In this document: positions 48,176-57,968 of the stretch, piece after piece
Layout of the letters: every line of letters begins with the position of its first letter
How positions within the stretch are numbered: position 1 is the stretch's first letter
Assembly (NCBI RefSeq): GCF_004358695.1
Contig: NZ_SNAA01000008.1
Coordinates: 83,535-147,534 of the forward strand
Source of the DNA: Palleronia sediminis
GTDB taxonomy: Bacteria; Pseudomonadota; Alphaproteobacteria; Rhodobacterales; Rhodobacteraceae
Reading direction: 5' to 3'
DNA length: 64,000 nt
Position numbers and translations under genes: made by a program
Notes under the pieces: generated by a model
Databases searched by the model: none
The model's input: the letters and a program-made list of their open reading frames with translations, nothing else
Told to the model about the DNA's origin: nothing

Positions 48176-48565
48176 TCAGGTCCGGCCGGGCAGCCGCGCC
48201 GTCGCCTCGATCTCGATCTTCATGCGCGGATCCTGAAGCCCCGCCACGATCATCGTGGCCGCCGGACGCGCCGTCCCGAGACGCGCGCGCGTCACCGGCC
48301 AGCAGGCGGGCCAGTCATCCGCATCCGGCAGGATGTAGCGAACCTGCACCACGTCACCCAGCGATGCCCCGGCCTCGGCCAGCGCAGCGGCAATGGTGTC
48401 GAAGGCCCGTTCGGCCTGCGCCGCGGGGTCGTCCGCGATCTCCATGGTGGTGTAGTCGAAGCCCGTCGTGCCGGCGACGAAGACCCAGCCATCGGCGACC
48501 ACCGCGCGGCTGTATCCGATCTCGGCCTCGAACCGGCTGCCGGAGGAGATGCGTCGGACGCTCAC
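48176..48565 (-). CDS. RidA/YjgF family deaminase-like protein
   Basis: A 129-residue protein with the RidA core: FEAEIGYSRAVVADGWVFVAGTTGFD, AFDTIAAALAEAGASLGDVVQVRYIL, and the C-terminal DPRMKIEIEATAR, whose Arg binds the carboxylate of enamine/imine intermediates. The GTG start sits in GTGA of the preceding GlcG-like gene, so it is the last gene of the glcB operon. Confidence 0.9.
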   Translation of the reverse strand: MSVRRISSGSRFEAEIGYSRAVVADGWVFVAGTTGFDYTTMEIADDPAAQAERAFDTIAAALAEAGASLGDVVQVRYILPDADDWPACWPVTRARLGTARPAATMIVAGLQDPRMKIEIEATARLPGRT

Positions 48566-48987
48566 GCCTTGCCCTCGAGCCCCGCGGCCTTCAGCCCCGC
48601 CATGCCCGCCGCCGCGTCGTTGTCGGAGGTGTCGCCGGTGACGCCCAGCGCGCCCAGCACCCGGTCGCCATCGACGATGAGGATGCCGCCCGGCACCGGC
48701 ACCACCGCACCGCCGAAGGCGCCGTTGATCGCGGCCATGAAATAGGGCTGGTCCTCGGCCCGCGCCATCATCGCCCCGCCGGGCATCCCCAGCATCACCG
48801 CGCCATAGGCCTTGCCATGCGCGATGACGAAACGGCCGGGGCTGGCGCCGTCCTGCCGCTCGAAGGCCAGCGGATGCCCGCCCGCATCGATCACGATGGC
48901 CGATAGCGGCCTGAGCCCCTGCGCGCGGCCCTCGTCAAAGGTGGCGGCGATGGCGCGGCGGGCGGTCTCGAGTGTCAGTTCGGTCAT
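48562..48987 (-). CDS. GlcG/HbpS-like protein
   Basis: A 141-residue protein of the GlcG/HbpS (DUF336) family: TLETARRAIAATFDEGRAQGL, SAIVIDAGGHPLAFERQDGASP, AHGKAYGAVMLGMP, and VVPVPGGILIVDGDRVLGALGVTGDTSDND. In E. coli glcG lies in the glycolate operon, and here malate synthase G is two genes upstream, supporting a C2-metabolism link. Family members also bind heme or cobalamin; which applies here is unknown. Confidence 0.9.
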   Translation of the reverse strand: MTELTLETARRAIAATFDEGRAQGLRPLSAIVIDAGGHPLAFERQDGASPGRFVIAHGKAYGAVMLGMPGGAMMARAEDQPYFMAAINGAFGGAVVPVPGGILIVDGDRVLGALGVTGDTSDNDAAAGMAGLKAAGLEGKA

Positions 48988-49019
48988 GTCGACGTCCTTT
49001 CGGGAGGGGGCGGGAAACG

Positions 49020-49472
49020 TCACCAGCGGCGGCTGCGGGCAAGCCAAGCCTCGGCCTCGGCGCCGAAGGCCTCGCGCAGGCGCCGCTCTTCGGCGGCCAC
49101 GAAGCGACGCCCGAGGATCCAGGGCAATGCCAGCGAAAGGACCGCGGCGGGCCATGACAGCAGCATGAGCCCCGCGCCGGCCAGCGCGACCGTCATGCCG
49201 GTATAGATCGGGTTCCGGTTCAGCCGGAACGGCCCCTCGACGATCAGCACGCGGGGCGTCTCGCCCGGCTCGATCGGGGTGCGGCGGCGCGCGAACCACC
49301 GCGCGGCCCATCCCGCAAGCCCGATCCCCGCGACGAGCAGGACCAGCCCCGCGGGCCGCGCCCATCCGGGGTCGAGCCCCCCGAAGGGCAGCGCGGCGGC
49401 GGCAAGCTGCGCGACGAAGACCCCGGCGGCCCAGACGGGCGGAAGATCGGGGAAATCGTCGCGCAGACCCAT
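49020..49472 (-). CDS. Isoprenylcysteine carboxyl methyltransferase-like membrane protein
   Basis: A 150-residue protein with about four membrane segments. The C-terminal EGPFRLNRNPIYTGMTVALAGAGLM and EERRLREAFGAEAEAW match the ICMT/PEMT-like methyltransferase family that binds SAM at the membrane. The substrate in bacteria is generally unknown. It starts six bases after the malate synthase stop. Confidence 0.87.
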   Translation of the reverse strand: MGLRDDFPDLPPVWAAGVFVAQLAAAALPFGGLDPGWARPAGLVLLVAGIGLAGWAARWFARRRTPIEPGETPRVLIVEGPFRLNRNPIYTGMTVALAGAGLMLLSWPAAVLSLALPWILGRRFVAAEERRLREAFGAEAEAWLARSRRW

Positions 49473-49478
49473 CGCGCC

Positions 49479-51704
49479 CTACCCCGCCTTTCGTTCCAGC
49501 CGCGCCTCGTGCAGCAGCGGCTCGGTATAGCCCGAGGGTTGTTCGCGCCCCTCGAAGACCAGCGCGCAGGCCGCGCGAAAGGCCGGCCCGTCGAAACCGG
49601 GCGCCATCGGGACATAGTCGGGATCATCCGCATTCTGGCGGTCGACCACCTCGGCCATGCGGCGCATCGCGTCCATGACGCTCTCGCGCGAGACGACGCC
49701 GTGATGCAGCCAGTTGGCCAGCGCCTGACTGCTGATGCGGCAGGTCGCGCGGTCCTCCATCAGGCCGACATCGTGGATATCGGGCACCTTTGAGCATCCG
49801 ACCCCCTGGTCGACCCAGCGGACGACATAGCCGAGGATGCCTTGCGCGTTGTTCTCGACCTCGGCCGTGATCTCGTCGTCGGACCAGTTGGCCCCCTTGG
49901 CCAGCGGGATCGTCAGCAGATCGTCGAGCGAGCCGCGGAGCCCCTGCCCCGCCAGCCTCGCCTGCACCCCGGCCACGTTCACCTCGTGGTAATGGATCGC
50001 GTGCAGCGTGGCGGCGGTGGGCGACGGCACCCAGGCGCAATTGGCGCCCGCCTCGGGATGCGCCACCTTGGCCTCGAGCATGTCGGCCATCCTGTCGGGC
50101 ATGGCCCACATGCCCTTGCCGATCTGCGCGCGCCCCGGCAGCCCGCAGGCCAGCCCGATATCGACGTTGCGATCCTCGTAGGCCCTGATCCAGGCCGAGT
50201 TCTTCATCTCGCCCTTGGGGATCATGGCGCCCGCCTCCATCGAGGTGTGGATCTCGTCGCCGGTGCGGTCCAAAAAGCCCGTGTTGATGAACGCGATCCG
50301 GCTCTTCGCCGCGCGGATGCATTCCTTGAGGTTGACCGAGGTGCGCCGCTCCTCGTCCATGACGCCGATCTTGACGGTATTCGCGGGCAGGCCCAGCAGC
50401 GCCTCGACCCGGCCGAATATCTCGTCCGAGAACGCGACCTCGTCGGGGCCGTGCAGCTTGGGCTTGACCACGTAGACCGAGCCGGTCTCGGAATTGCCGC
50501 CCCCCCGGTTCAGGTCGTGCATGGCGCAAAGCACCGTCACCACCGCATCCATCAGCCCCTCGTAGACCTCGTCGCCCTCCTCGGTCAGGATCGCGGGGTT
50601 GGTCATCAGGTGGCCGACATTGCGCACCAGCATCAGCGCGCGCGCCTTGAGCCGCAGCGTGCCGCCGTCGGGCGTGTCGTAATGGCGATCCTCCGCGAGG
50701 CGGCGGGTGACGGTCCTGCCGCCCTTCTCGATCTCGGCCGACAGGTCGCCCTTCATCAGGCCGAGCCAGTTGGAATAGGCCAGGACCTTGTCCTCGGCAT
50801 CGACCGCGGCGACGCTGTCCTCGCAATCCATGATGACCGAGATCGCGCTTTCCATCTCGATATCGGCGACGCCGGCGGGATCGTCCTTGCCGATGAAATG
50901 CTCGCGGTCGATGACGATGTCGATATGCAGGTCGTTATGGGCCAGCACGATGCGGGTCGGCGCGTCGCGGTCGCCGCGGAACCCGACGAGCTGCGCGGGA
51001 TCGGCCAGCGGCACGCCGTGATGCACGTTGGGCGCGGCCCCCTTGGACGGCACCTCGCGGCTCTGGGTGGTCTGGTCGCCGCGCCAATCCTCGCCGTTCA
51101 GCACCAGCCCCTCGAGCCCCTTGTCGGTGATCCGGTAGCCCACCAGATCGACATGCGAGCCCGAGAACAGCGGGAAATGCGCGTCGAGAAACGCCTTGGC
51201 GCGCGCCACGACACGCTTGCCGCGCTGGGCGTCGAACCCGCCGCGCGCCGGCAGATCGCCCAGCGCATCGGTGCCGTAGAGCGCGTCGTAAAGCGAGCCC
51301 CAGCGCGCATTGGCCGCGTTCAGCGCATAGCGCGCGTTCATCACCGGCACGACAAGCTGCGGCCCGGCAATGCGCGCGAATTCGGGGTCGGTCTCGGGGG
51401 TGTCGATGGTGAAATCGTCGCCCTCGGGGACGATATAGCCGATCTCGGACAGGAAATCGCGATAGGCGCCGCCGCCGCCGGTATCGCCGGGATGGGCACG
51501 GTGCCAGTCGTCGATGCGGGCCTGCAACTCGTCGCGGGTGTCCAGCAGCGCACGGTTGCGCGGCGTCAGGTCGCGCAGGATCGCGGCGAACCCCTCCCAG
51601 AAAGGGCCCGGCTCGATCCCGGTGCCGGGCATCGCCCGATCCTCGATGAACTCGGCCAGGTCGGCCGCCACCTGAAGGCCCGCGCGTTCGGTGCGTTGCG
51701 TCAT
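49479..51704 (-). CDS. glcB: Malate synthase G
   Basis: A 741-residue enzyme joining glyoxylate and acetyl-CoA to malate. Family blocks: [73 protein letters not shown] (Mg ligand region), [29 protein letters not shown], and [24 protein letters not shown] with the catalytic Asp. Length is right for the monomeric G form. Its ATG overlaps the DUF2256 stop. With acsA it could support growth on C2 compounds. Confidence 0.97.
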   Translation of the reverse strand: MTQRTERAGLQVAADLAEFIEDRAMPGTGIEPGPFWEGFAAILRDLTPRNRALLDTRDELQARIDDWHRAHPGDTGGGGAYRDFLSEIGYIVPEGDDFTIDTPETDPEFARIAGPQLVVPVMNARYALNAANARWGSLYDALYGTDALGDLPARGGFDAQRGKRVVARAKAFLDAHFPLFSGSHVDLVGYRITDKGLEGLVLNGEDWRGDQTTQSREVPSKGAAPNVHHGVPLADPAQLVGFRGDRDAPTRIVLAHNDLHIDIVIDREHFIGKDDPAGVADIEMESAISVIMDCEDSVAAVDAEDKVLAYSNWLGLMKGDLSAEIEKGGRTVTRRLAEDRHYDTPDGGTLRLKARALMLVRNVGHLMTNPAILTEEGDEVYEGLMDAVVTVLCAMHDLNRGGGNSETGSVYVVKPKLHGPDEVAFSDEIFGRVEALLGLPANTVKIGVMDEERRTSVNLKECIRAAKSRIAFINTGFLDRTGDEIHTSMEAGAMIPKGEMKNSAWIRAYEDRNVDIGLACGLPGRAQIGKGMWAMPDRMADMLEAKVAHPEAGANCAWVPSPTAATLHAIHYHEVNVAGVQARLAGQGLRGSLDDLLTIPLAKGANWSDDEITAEVENNAQGILGYVVRWVDQGVGCSKVPDIHDVGLMEDRATCRISSQALANWLHHGVVSRESVMDAMRRMAEVVDRQNADDPDYVPMAPGFDGPAFRAACALVFEGREQPSGYTEPLLHEARLERKAG

Positions 51705-51892
51705 GGTCCTCGGTCCCCTTCCACGCCGCCGGCCGAGGCACGCGAGCGCCCGGCGCGGCAGCGATTGCTGCAATATTTCACGCTGTCCCAGTCGCGTGCC
51801 CATTTCTTGCGCCAGGTGAAGGGGCGATTGCAAGTCTGGCATACCTTGGTATGCAAATTTTCTTTTGCAGTGCGGCGTGGCATCTGCAGCAT
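51701..51892 (-). CDS. DUF2256 zinc-ribbon protein
   Basis: A 63-residue protein with two CxxC-type pairs ([30 protein letters not shown]), the DUF2256 pattern, often annotated as a small zinc protein next to photolyase or metabolic genes; function unknown. The ATG at 51892 has GGAG four bases upstream; an ATG three codons later is an alternative. It overlaps glcB by ATGA. Confidence 0.88.
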   Translation of the reverse strand: MLQMPRRTAKENLHTKVCQTCNRPFTWRKKWARDWDSVKYCSNRCRAGRSRASAGGVEGDRGP

Positions 51893-51893
51893 C

Positions 51894-52106
51894 TTACTCC
51901 GCGGGGGCGGTTTCGCCTTCCGCGGCGGGCTCGATCGCGTCGGCGGCCACCGGCTCGTTATCGGCGGGCTCGTTGCCGTTGATCGACAAAAAGGCGATCA
52001 GCGCCACCAGCAGGACCAGCGCAAAGCCGGTCACGATACCCATGCCGGCCAGCGGCGTCTTGTGGCGTTTCTTCTGCTTTTCGGTATTCGTCTCGGGCGC
52101 GGACAT
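51894..52106 (-). CDS. Small single-span membrane protein
   Basis: A 70-residue protein: a Lys-rich cytoplasmic N-terminus ([15 protein letters not shown]), one membrane helix ([21 protein letters not shown]) and an acidic Ala/Pro/Glu tail. No family was recognised. It is the first gene of the DUF2256-glcB operon, one base before DUF2256, and is divergent from pepN. Confidence 0.7.
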   Translation of the reverse strand: MSAPETNTEKQKKRHKTPLAGMGIVTGFALVLLVALIAFLSINGNEPADNEPVAADAIEPAAEGETAPAE

Positions 52107-52206
52107 GATATCCTCTCATCGTTTTGGCGACCCCCGTTGCGGCGGCCCGGTCTTGCCCTAACCTAGGGGACAGACCCCTCTTCTCTAGCCGTTCGGACGA
52201 AAAATC

Positions 52207-54759
52207 ATGAAAGACGCGGCCCCGCGCCCCATCCGCCTGTCGCAATACCGCAAGCCCGCCCACCGGGTGGACCGGGTCGACCTGACCTTTCGGCTGCACC
52301 CCTCGCGCACCCGCGTGCTGGCGCGCATCGCCTTCCGCCCCGACCCCGAGGGGCCGGGCGGCCCGCTCAGGCTCGACGGAGAGGGGTTGCGCCTGATCGA
52401 GGCGGCCATCGACGGCACGCCCGTCACGCCGCTGATCGACCCCGCCGGACTCAGCGTCGAGGCGCCCGACCGCCCCTTTCTGTGGGAGGCCGAGGTCGAG
52501 ATCGACCCCGCCGCCAATACCGCGCTCGAAGGGCTCTACATGTCGAACGGCATGTATTGCACCCAGTGCGAGGCCGAGGGCTTTCGCAAGATCACCTATT
52601 ACCCCGACCGCCCCGACGTGATGGCGCCCTTCGACGTGCGCATCGAATCCGACCTGCCGGTGCTCTTGTCGAACGGCAATCCGGGCCGCGCGGGCAAGGG
52701 GTTCGCCGAATGGTCCGACCCGTGGCCCAAGCCCGCCTACCTCTTCGCGCTGGTCGCGGGCGATCTCATCGCCCATTCCGACCGGTTCACGACCGCCGAG
52801 GGCCGCGAGGTGGCGCTCAACATCTGGGTCCGCCCCGGCGACGAGGATCGCTGCGCCTACGCGATGGACGCGCTCAAACGCTCGATGGCGTGGGACGAGC
52901 GCGTGTACGGACGCGCCTACGATCTCGACGTGTTCAACATCGTGGCCGTCGACGATTTCAACATGGGCGCGATGGAGAACAAGGGGCTCAACATCTTCAA
53001 CGCGCGCTACGTGCTCGCCTCGCCCCAGACCGCGACCGATGCCGATTACGCCCGGATCGAGGCGATCATCGCGCATGAGTATTTCCACAACTGGACCGGC
53101 AACCGCATCACCTGCCGCGACTGGTTCCAGCTCTGCCTGAAAGAGGGGCTGACAGTCTATCGCGACCAGCAGTTCTCGGGCGACGAGCGCGGCCACGCGG
53201 TCAAGCGCATCGAGGACGTGCAGATGCTGCGCGCGCGCCAGTTCCGCGAGGATGCCGGCCCGCTCGCCCATCCGGTGCGGCCCGAAAGCTATGTCGAGAT
53301 CAATAATTTCTACACCGCGACCGTCTATGAGAAAGGCGCCGAGGTCATCGGGATGCTGCGCCGGATCGTGTGCGAGGACGGGTGGCGCGCGGGGCTCGAC
53401 CTCTATTTCGACCGCCATGACGGGCAGGCCTGCACCATCGAGGACTGGCTTGCGGTCTTTGCCGATGCCACCGGGCGCGACCTGTCGCAATTCGCGCTGT
53501 GGTACAGCCAGGCCGGCACCCCGCGCGTGACGCTCTCCAGCCGGATCGAGGACGGCACGCTCGTGGTCGATCTGCGCCAGGATGTGCCCGCCACCCCCGG
53601 CCAGCCCGAAAAGCTGCCCCACGCGATCCCGGTCGCGCTGGGCGCCGTCGCGCGCGACGGCACCGAGGCGCTGGCCACCCAGCATATCGTGCTGACCCGA
53701 CCGCACGAAACCCACCGCTTTGCCATCGGGACCGGCGATGCCGTGGTCTCGGCGCTCAGGGGGTTCTCGGCGCCCGTGGTGCTGGACCAGCCGCTGTCCA
53801 ACCCCGACCGGGCGCTGTTGCTGGCCCATGACACCGACCCCTTCAACCGGTGGGAATCCGGGCGCGAACTGGCCCGCGACGCGCTCTTGCGGATGGTGCG
53901 TGACGGCGCCGCGCCCGATCCCGCCTATCTCGACGCGCTGGGCCCGGTTCTGGCCGACGATACGATCGAGCCAGCCTTCCGCGCGATGGTGCTGGCCTTG
54001 CCCGGCGACGACGATCTCGCGCGCAGCCTTGCCGAGGGCGGCACCGTGCCCGACCCCGATGCCATCGACGCCGCCCGCCGCGCCCTGGCGCTGGCCGTCG
54101 CCCGCCGTCACGAGGACCGGTTGGCCCACCTCTTCGACAGCCTGGCCGAGCCGGGCCCCTACTCGCCCGAGGCCGGCCCCGCCGGCCGGCGTGCGCTGCG
54201 GGGTGCCGCGCTGTCGCGCCTGTCGCGCATCGATGGCGGCGCGCGGGCGCGCGCGCTTGTCGAAAGTGCCGACAACATGACCGACCGCCTCGCCGCGCTC
54301 ACCGCGCTCGTGGCCATCGGGCAGGCCGATGATGCGCTCGCCGCCTTTTACGACGATTGGAAATCCGACCGGCTCGTGCTCGACAAGTGGTTCAGCGTGC
54401 AGGTCGCGGCCGCACCGGGCGACAGCGGTGCGCAGGCGGCCGCGCGGCTGACCGCGCATCCCGATTTCCACTGGCGCACGCCCAACCGGTTCCGCGCCGT
54501 GATCGGCGCGCTGGGGGCCAATCACGCCAGTTTCCACGCCGCCGACGGGACGGGCTATGACCTCGTGGCCGACTGGCTGATCCGGCTCGATCCGCTGAAC
54601 CCGCAGACGGCCGCGCGCATGTCGACATTGTTCGACAGTTGGCGGCGCTATGATGCCGGCCGGCAGGAATTGATGCGCGCGGCGCTCACCCGTATCGCGG
54701 GCAAGACGGACCTGTCGCGCGACACCTCCGAGATGGTCGGGCGGATGCTTGCCGAGTGA
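52207..54759 (+). CDS. pepN: Aminopeptidase N
   Basis: An 850-residue M1 metallopeptidase. The exopeptidase motif GAMENKGLNIFN is followed by the zinc site HEYFHNWTGNR (His290, Glu291, His294) and the third ligand Glu in LKEGLTVYRDQQFSGD; the C-terminal armadillo-like region and ending are full length (AxRMSTLFDSWRRYDAGRQELMRAAL). It trims N-terminal residues from peptides in the cytosol. It stands alone, divergent from the glcB operon. Confidence 0.97.
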   Translation: MKDAAPRPIRLSQYRKPAHRVDRVDLTFRLHPSRTRVLARIAFRPDPEGPGGPLRLDGEGLRLIEAAIDGTPVTPLIDPAGLSVEAPDRPFLWEAEVEIDPAANTALEGLYMSNGMYCTQCEAEGFRKITYYPDRPDVMAPFDVRIESDLPVLLSNGNPGRAGKGFAEWSDPWPKPAYLFALVAGDLIAHSDRFTTAEGREVALNIWVRPGDEDRCAYAMDALKRSMAWDERVYGRAYDLDVFNIVAVDDFNMGAMENKGLNIFNARYVLASPQTATDADYARIEAIIAHEYFHNWTGNRITCRDWFQLCLKEGLTVYRDQQFSGDERGHAVKRIEDVQMLRARQFREDAGPLAHPVRPESYVEINNFYTATVYEKGAEVIGMLRRIVCEDGWRAGLDLYFDRHDGQACTIEDWLAVFADATGRDLSQFALWYSQAGTPRVTLSSRIEDGTLVVDLRQDVPATPGQPEKLPHAIPVALGAVARDGTEALATQHIVLTRPHETHRFAIGTGDAVVSALRGFSAPVVLDQPLSNPDRALLLAHDTDPFNRWESGRELARDALLRMVRDGAAPDPAYLDALGPVLADDTIEPAFRAMVLALPGDDDLARSLAEGGTVPDPDAIDAARRALALAVARRHEDRLAHLFDSLAEPGPYSPEAGPAGRRALRGAALSRLSRIDGGARARALVESADNMTDRLAALTALVAIGQADDALAAFYDDWKSDRLVLDKWFSVQVAAAPGDSGAQAAARLTAHPDFHWRTPNRFRAVIGALGANHASFHAADGTGYDLVADWLIRLDPLNPQTAARMSTLFDSWRRYDAGRQELMRAALTRIAGKTDLSRDTSEMVGRMLAE

Positions 54760-54821
54760 TGGAACCCGCCCTCCCCGGTGTCCGTTTTCCCGACGACACA
54801 CCGAAATGACGGAGGCACCTC

Positions 54822-55379
54822 ATGCCCAGCATCAGCGACGCCAAGATCCTCATCATCGCCACCAGCGGCTTCGAGCAGTCCGAACTGGTCGAGCCGCGCG
54901 ACCAGTTGTCCAGCGCGGGCGCGACCGTCCATGTCGCCAGCCCCGACGGCAACGACATCAAGGGTTGGGACGGCGATGACTGGGGCGACACGGTCAAGGT
55001 CGACCTCGCCTTCGACAAGGTGGACGCCGCGCAATACGACGCGCTCGTCCTGCCGGGCGGCCAGATCAACCCCGATATCCTGCGCACCATGCCCGAAATC
55101 GTGGCCTTCGTGCGCGACTTCGCCCATTCGGGCAAGCCGCTGGCCGCGATCTGCCACGCGCCCTGGCTGCTCATCGAGGCGGGCGTGGTCAAGGGCAAGC
55201 GCCTGACCAGCTACAATTCGATCCGCACCGACCTCGCCAATGCCGGGGCCGAGGTGGTTGACGAAGAGGTGGCCCGCGACGGCAACCTCATCACCAGCCG
55301 CAATCCCGGCGATCTCGATGCCTTCTGCAAGGCCATCGTCGAGGCGGTTGAAAACGGCCCTGCCGCGGCCGCGGCGTGA
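54822..55379 (+). CDS. DJ-1/PfpI family protein
   Basis: A 185-residue protein of the PfpI type: KILIIATSGFEQSELVEPRDQL, the YDALVLPGGQINPD strand and the nucleophile elbow AAICHAPWLLIEAG with Cys ~110 next to His. Members act as peptidases, glyoxalase III or protein deglycases; the activity here is not decided by sequence. A GGAGG site precedes the ATG. Confidence 0.93.
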   Translation: MPSISDAKILIIATSGFEQSELVEPRDQLSSAGATVHVASPDGNDIKGWDGDDWGDTVKVDLAFDKVDAAQYDALVLPGGQINPDILRTMPEIVAFVRDFAHSGKPLAAICHAPWLLIEAGVVKGKRLTSYNSIRTDLANAGAEVVDEEVARDGNLITSRNPGDLDAFCKAIVEAVENGPAAAAA

Positions 55380-55510
55380 CCGCCGCCCCGCCGCGCCCCC
55401 CGCGGCCGGCCGCCTTGGCGCCGGTTGCGGGGGGCGTGCGGCCCCGGCGCTTGCCTTTGCCCATCCCGCGCGCCATGTCTGACGGGAAACGGGCTGCCAG
55501 CGGGTCGCAA

Positions 55511-56386
55511 ATGGACATCAGAGGGCGCATTGACGAACAGATTGTCGAGCGCGCCCCATGGCTGCGGCGGCCCGGCCCGTCCGTGGCGCTGGCGCGCACC
55601 GTCCTCAACCGGCTTCTGAGCTACGACCGCACCGTCGATCTCGCCCGCGAGATGGAGGACTGGACCGGCCCCGCCATCATGGAGCGGATGGGACGGATGC
55701 TGGCCAACGAGGTCGAGGTCTCGGGGCTCGACCGCATCCCGCGCCACGGCGCGGCGATGATCGTCGCCAACCACCCCACCGGCATCGCGGACGGCATCGT
55801 GCTCTATCACCTGCTGGCCCCGATCCGGCCCGACCTGTTCTTCTACGCCAATACCGACCTGCTGCGCGTCGTGCCGCAGCTCGACTGCATGATCGCCCCG
55901 GTCGAGTGGCGCCATGAAAAGCGCACCCACGCCAAGACCCGCGAAACGATGGCCTATACCCGCACCGCGATGCAGGCCGGGCGGCTCGGGATCATCTTTC
56001 CCTCGGGGCGGCTGGCCAAGCGGCGCGGGCTCAAGCTTTACGAGCGGCCCTGGATGCCCTCGGCCGCGATGATCGCGCGCAAGTTCGACGCGCCGGTGAT
56101 CCCGATCAACATCCGCGCGCGCAACTCGGCGCTGTTCTACCTTTTCGACCTGATCCACCCGAGCCTGCGCGACATCACGCTGTTCTACGAAACGCTGAAC
56201 AAGGCCCGTCAGCCCTATCGCATCAGCGTCGGAGAGCCGGTATCGCCGCGCGCCCTGCCCGCCAGCCCCGAGGACGCGATCGAGCTCTTGCGCGACGCGA
56301 CGCTCGATCTGGGGGGGCGGCACGCGCCGTCGGTGTCGCTGGTCGACAGCTCGCGCCCGTGGCTGCGGCTGACTACCCGCACCTGA
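55511..56386 (+). CDS. Lysophospholipid acyltransferase family protein
   Basis: A 291-residue protein with the PlsC/LPLAT pattern: block I NHPTGIADGI (near residue 87), block II-like FFYANTDLLRVVP, block III FPSGRLAK and block IV PVIPINIRA. In block I the spacing is HX5D rather than the classic HX4D. Such proteins acylate lysophospholipids, or ornithine lipids (OlsA), at the inner membrane. An ATG at 55475 would add twelve residues; either start is possible. Confidence 0.85.
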   Translation: MDIRGRIDEQIVERAPWLRRPGPSVALARTVLNRLLSYDRTVDLAREMEDWTGPAIMERMGRMLANEVEVSGLDRIPRHGAAMIVANHPTGIADGIVLYHLLAPIRPDLFFYANTDLLRVVPQLDCMIAPVEWRHEKRTHAKTRETMAYTRTAMQAGRLGIIFPSGRLAKRRGLKLYERPWMPSAAMIARKFDAPVIPINIRARNSALFYLFDLIHPSLRDITLFYETLNKARQPYRISVGEPVSPRALPASPEDAIELLRDATLDLGGRHAPSVSLVDSSRPWLRLTTRT

Positions 56387-56392
56387 GCGCGC

Positions 56393-57160
56393 CTATCGCA
56401 TGAGGTTGCGCGCCGTGCCCCGCGCGGGCGGGGTGTCGTCCGAGGCGACGACGATCGCGCGCGGCTCGGGCCGCGTCTCGGGCGCGACCGGTCCCGCCAT
56501 CAGCCCCTCGGGGACGGGGCGCTGCATCGGGCGCGGGCTGACCGAGATCTGGCAATAGTCCTGTCCGGCGAGCCAGCGGCGCATGTCCTCGCGCTTGGCC
56601 TCGGACCGCATCGGGCCCCAATCGGCCGACACCCCCGCCCAGCGCGGGCTGCTGGCATGGATCACCCCGTCGCGCGGCACCGTTACCGACATGATGCGGA
56701 TGGCGCAGGACAGGTTGTCGGCACCGTCCATCAGCTCGCCCCCCGACCGGGCGCGGCAGCCGAAATGGCGCGCCGTGGGCGGCCAGATCTGCAACAGCCC
56801 GAACCAGCGGTTGCCCCCGCCCACCGCCGCGGGGCGCCAGCGGCTTTCGTGCTTGGCCAGCGCCGACAGGAACCCCACCCAGAAGGCCCGGCGCGACGCA
56901 TCCGTGCCGCGCTTGTAGCCGGGGCACCATTCGCCGATGTCGCGGGGGTCGGTCTCGACCAGCCGCTCGCCATGCGCCTTGAGCGCCGAGATGGCCGCGA
57001 GGCTCCACTCGTCGCTTTCGCGCCGATGGTCCCAGCGCGTGACCGGGATCGGGTCGGCCTGCGGGCGCGGCATGGGCCGGATCTCGCCCGCGGCCATTGC
57101 CGTGCCCGCCACCAGGGCCGCGACCAGCGCCACCCCCGCGATCCGCCCCGCCCGTCTCAT
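56393..57160 (-). CDS. Lytic transglycosylase-like protein (second of tandem pair)
   Basis: A 255-residue exported protein (signal AGVALVAALVAGTAMA). The SLT-like domain shows [43 protein letters not shown] with the catalytic Glu in HES, then DGADNLSCAIRIM and DWGPMRSEAKREDMRRWLAGQDYC. It aligns along most of its length with the protein encoded just upstream and overlaps it by ATGA. A unique Pro/Glu-rich C-terminal tail follows. Expected to cleave peptidoglycan in the periplasm. Confidence 0.85.
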   Translation of the reverse strand: MRRAGRIAGVALVAALVAGTAMAAGEIRPMPRPQADPIPVTRWDHRRESDEWSLAAISALKAHGERLVETDPRDIGEWCPGYKRGTDASRRAFWVGFLSALAKHESRWRPAAVGGGNRWFGLLQIWPPTARHFGCRARSGGELMDGADNLSCAIRIMSVTVPRDGVIHASSPRWAGVSADWGPMRSEAKREDMRRWLAGQDYCQISVSPRPMQRPVPEGLMAGPVAPETRPEPRAIVVASDDTPPARGTARNLMR

Positions 57161-57783
57161 GCGTCGTCGCCGCCCGCGAGGAACGCGGCCAACGGCGAGG
57201 CCGGCTCGGCCGCGGGCACGGCGCAGAAGGGCTGCGCGCGCGTCCAGGCCGCCATCTCGGCGCGCTTGGCCGAATTATGGAATGGCCCCCAGTCGCGCAT
57301 CCCCCGCGAGACCGATCCGCGCCGCGTGACCTGTTTCGCCGCGATCCGCACCGCGCAGGACAGGTTCGCCGCGCCGTCCTTGAGCGCATTGCCCGAGGTC
57401 GCGCGACAGCCATGGCCGCGCGCGGTGCCGGGCGCGATCTGCGTCAGCCCGTACCACGCGCCGCCGCCGCCCACCGCATCGGGGCGCCAGGTGCTTTCGT
57501 GCTTGGCCAGTGCCGACAAGAGCCCCGTCCAGAACAGGGCGCGGTTCTCGGGGGTCTGCTGCGCATAGCCGGGGCACCATTCGGCATAGTCCGAGGGCAC
57601 CATCGCCGGCAGTCCCGCGCCGTGGCCCTGCAACGCCTTGAGCGTCTCGGTCGTCCAGACGCGCCCCTCGGGCCGGAAATCCCACCGCATCACGGCCGGC
57701 TCGGGCGGGGCCTGCTCGACGGTCTTGGTCGAAACGCAGGCAGAAAGGCCACAGACGGCGATCAGCAGCATGGCTCGCAGCAT
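57157..57783 (-). CDS. Lytic transglycosylase-like lipoprotein (first of tandem pair)
   Basis: A 208-residue lipoprotein: signal [16 protein letters not shown] with lipobox Cys16. The domain [43 protein letters not shown] has the catalytic Glu in HES, followed by [21 protein letters not shown] and [24 protein letters not shown]. It shares the motifs EWCPGY and ALAKHES with the next gene, clear evidence of tandem duplication; one copy is a lipoprotein, the other soluble. Confidence 0.86.
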   Translation of the reverse strand: MLRAMLLIAVCGLSACVSTKTVEQAPPEPAVMRWDFRPEGRVWTTETLKALQGHGAGLPAMVPSDYAEWCPGYAQQTPENRALFWTGLLSALAKHESTWRPDAVGGGGAWYGLTQIAPGTARGHGCRATSGNALKDGAANLSCAVRIAAKQVTRRGSVSRGMRDWGPFHNSAKRAEMAAWTRAQPFCAVPAAEPASPLAAFLAGGDDA

Positions 57784-57968
57784 TGAATCCTCGACAGGCA
57801 GCACCGGCCCTCAGTCGCCCGGCAGTTCGGGCGATAGACCGATTCGACGCGGCGCGACCAGAGATTCGTTCCGAAACGGCCCCGATGCGCGGCGATACGC
57901 CGATCGTTGCGCTCGATCCGGGGCGGGGCTACACAGCGCGTCGCGCCCCAATAAGCGGAACCCGCCCC

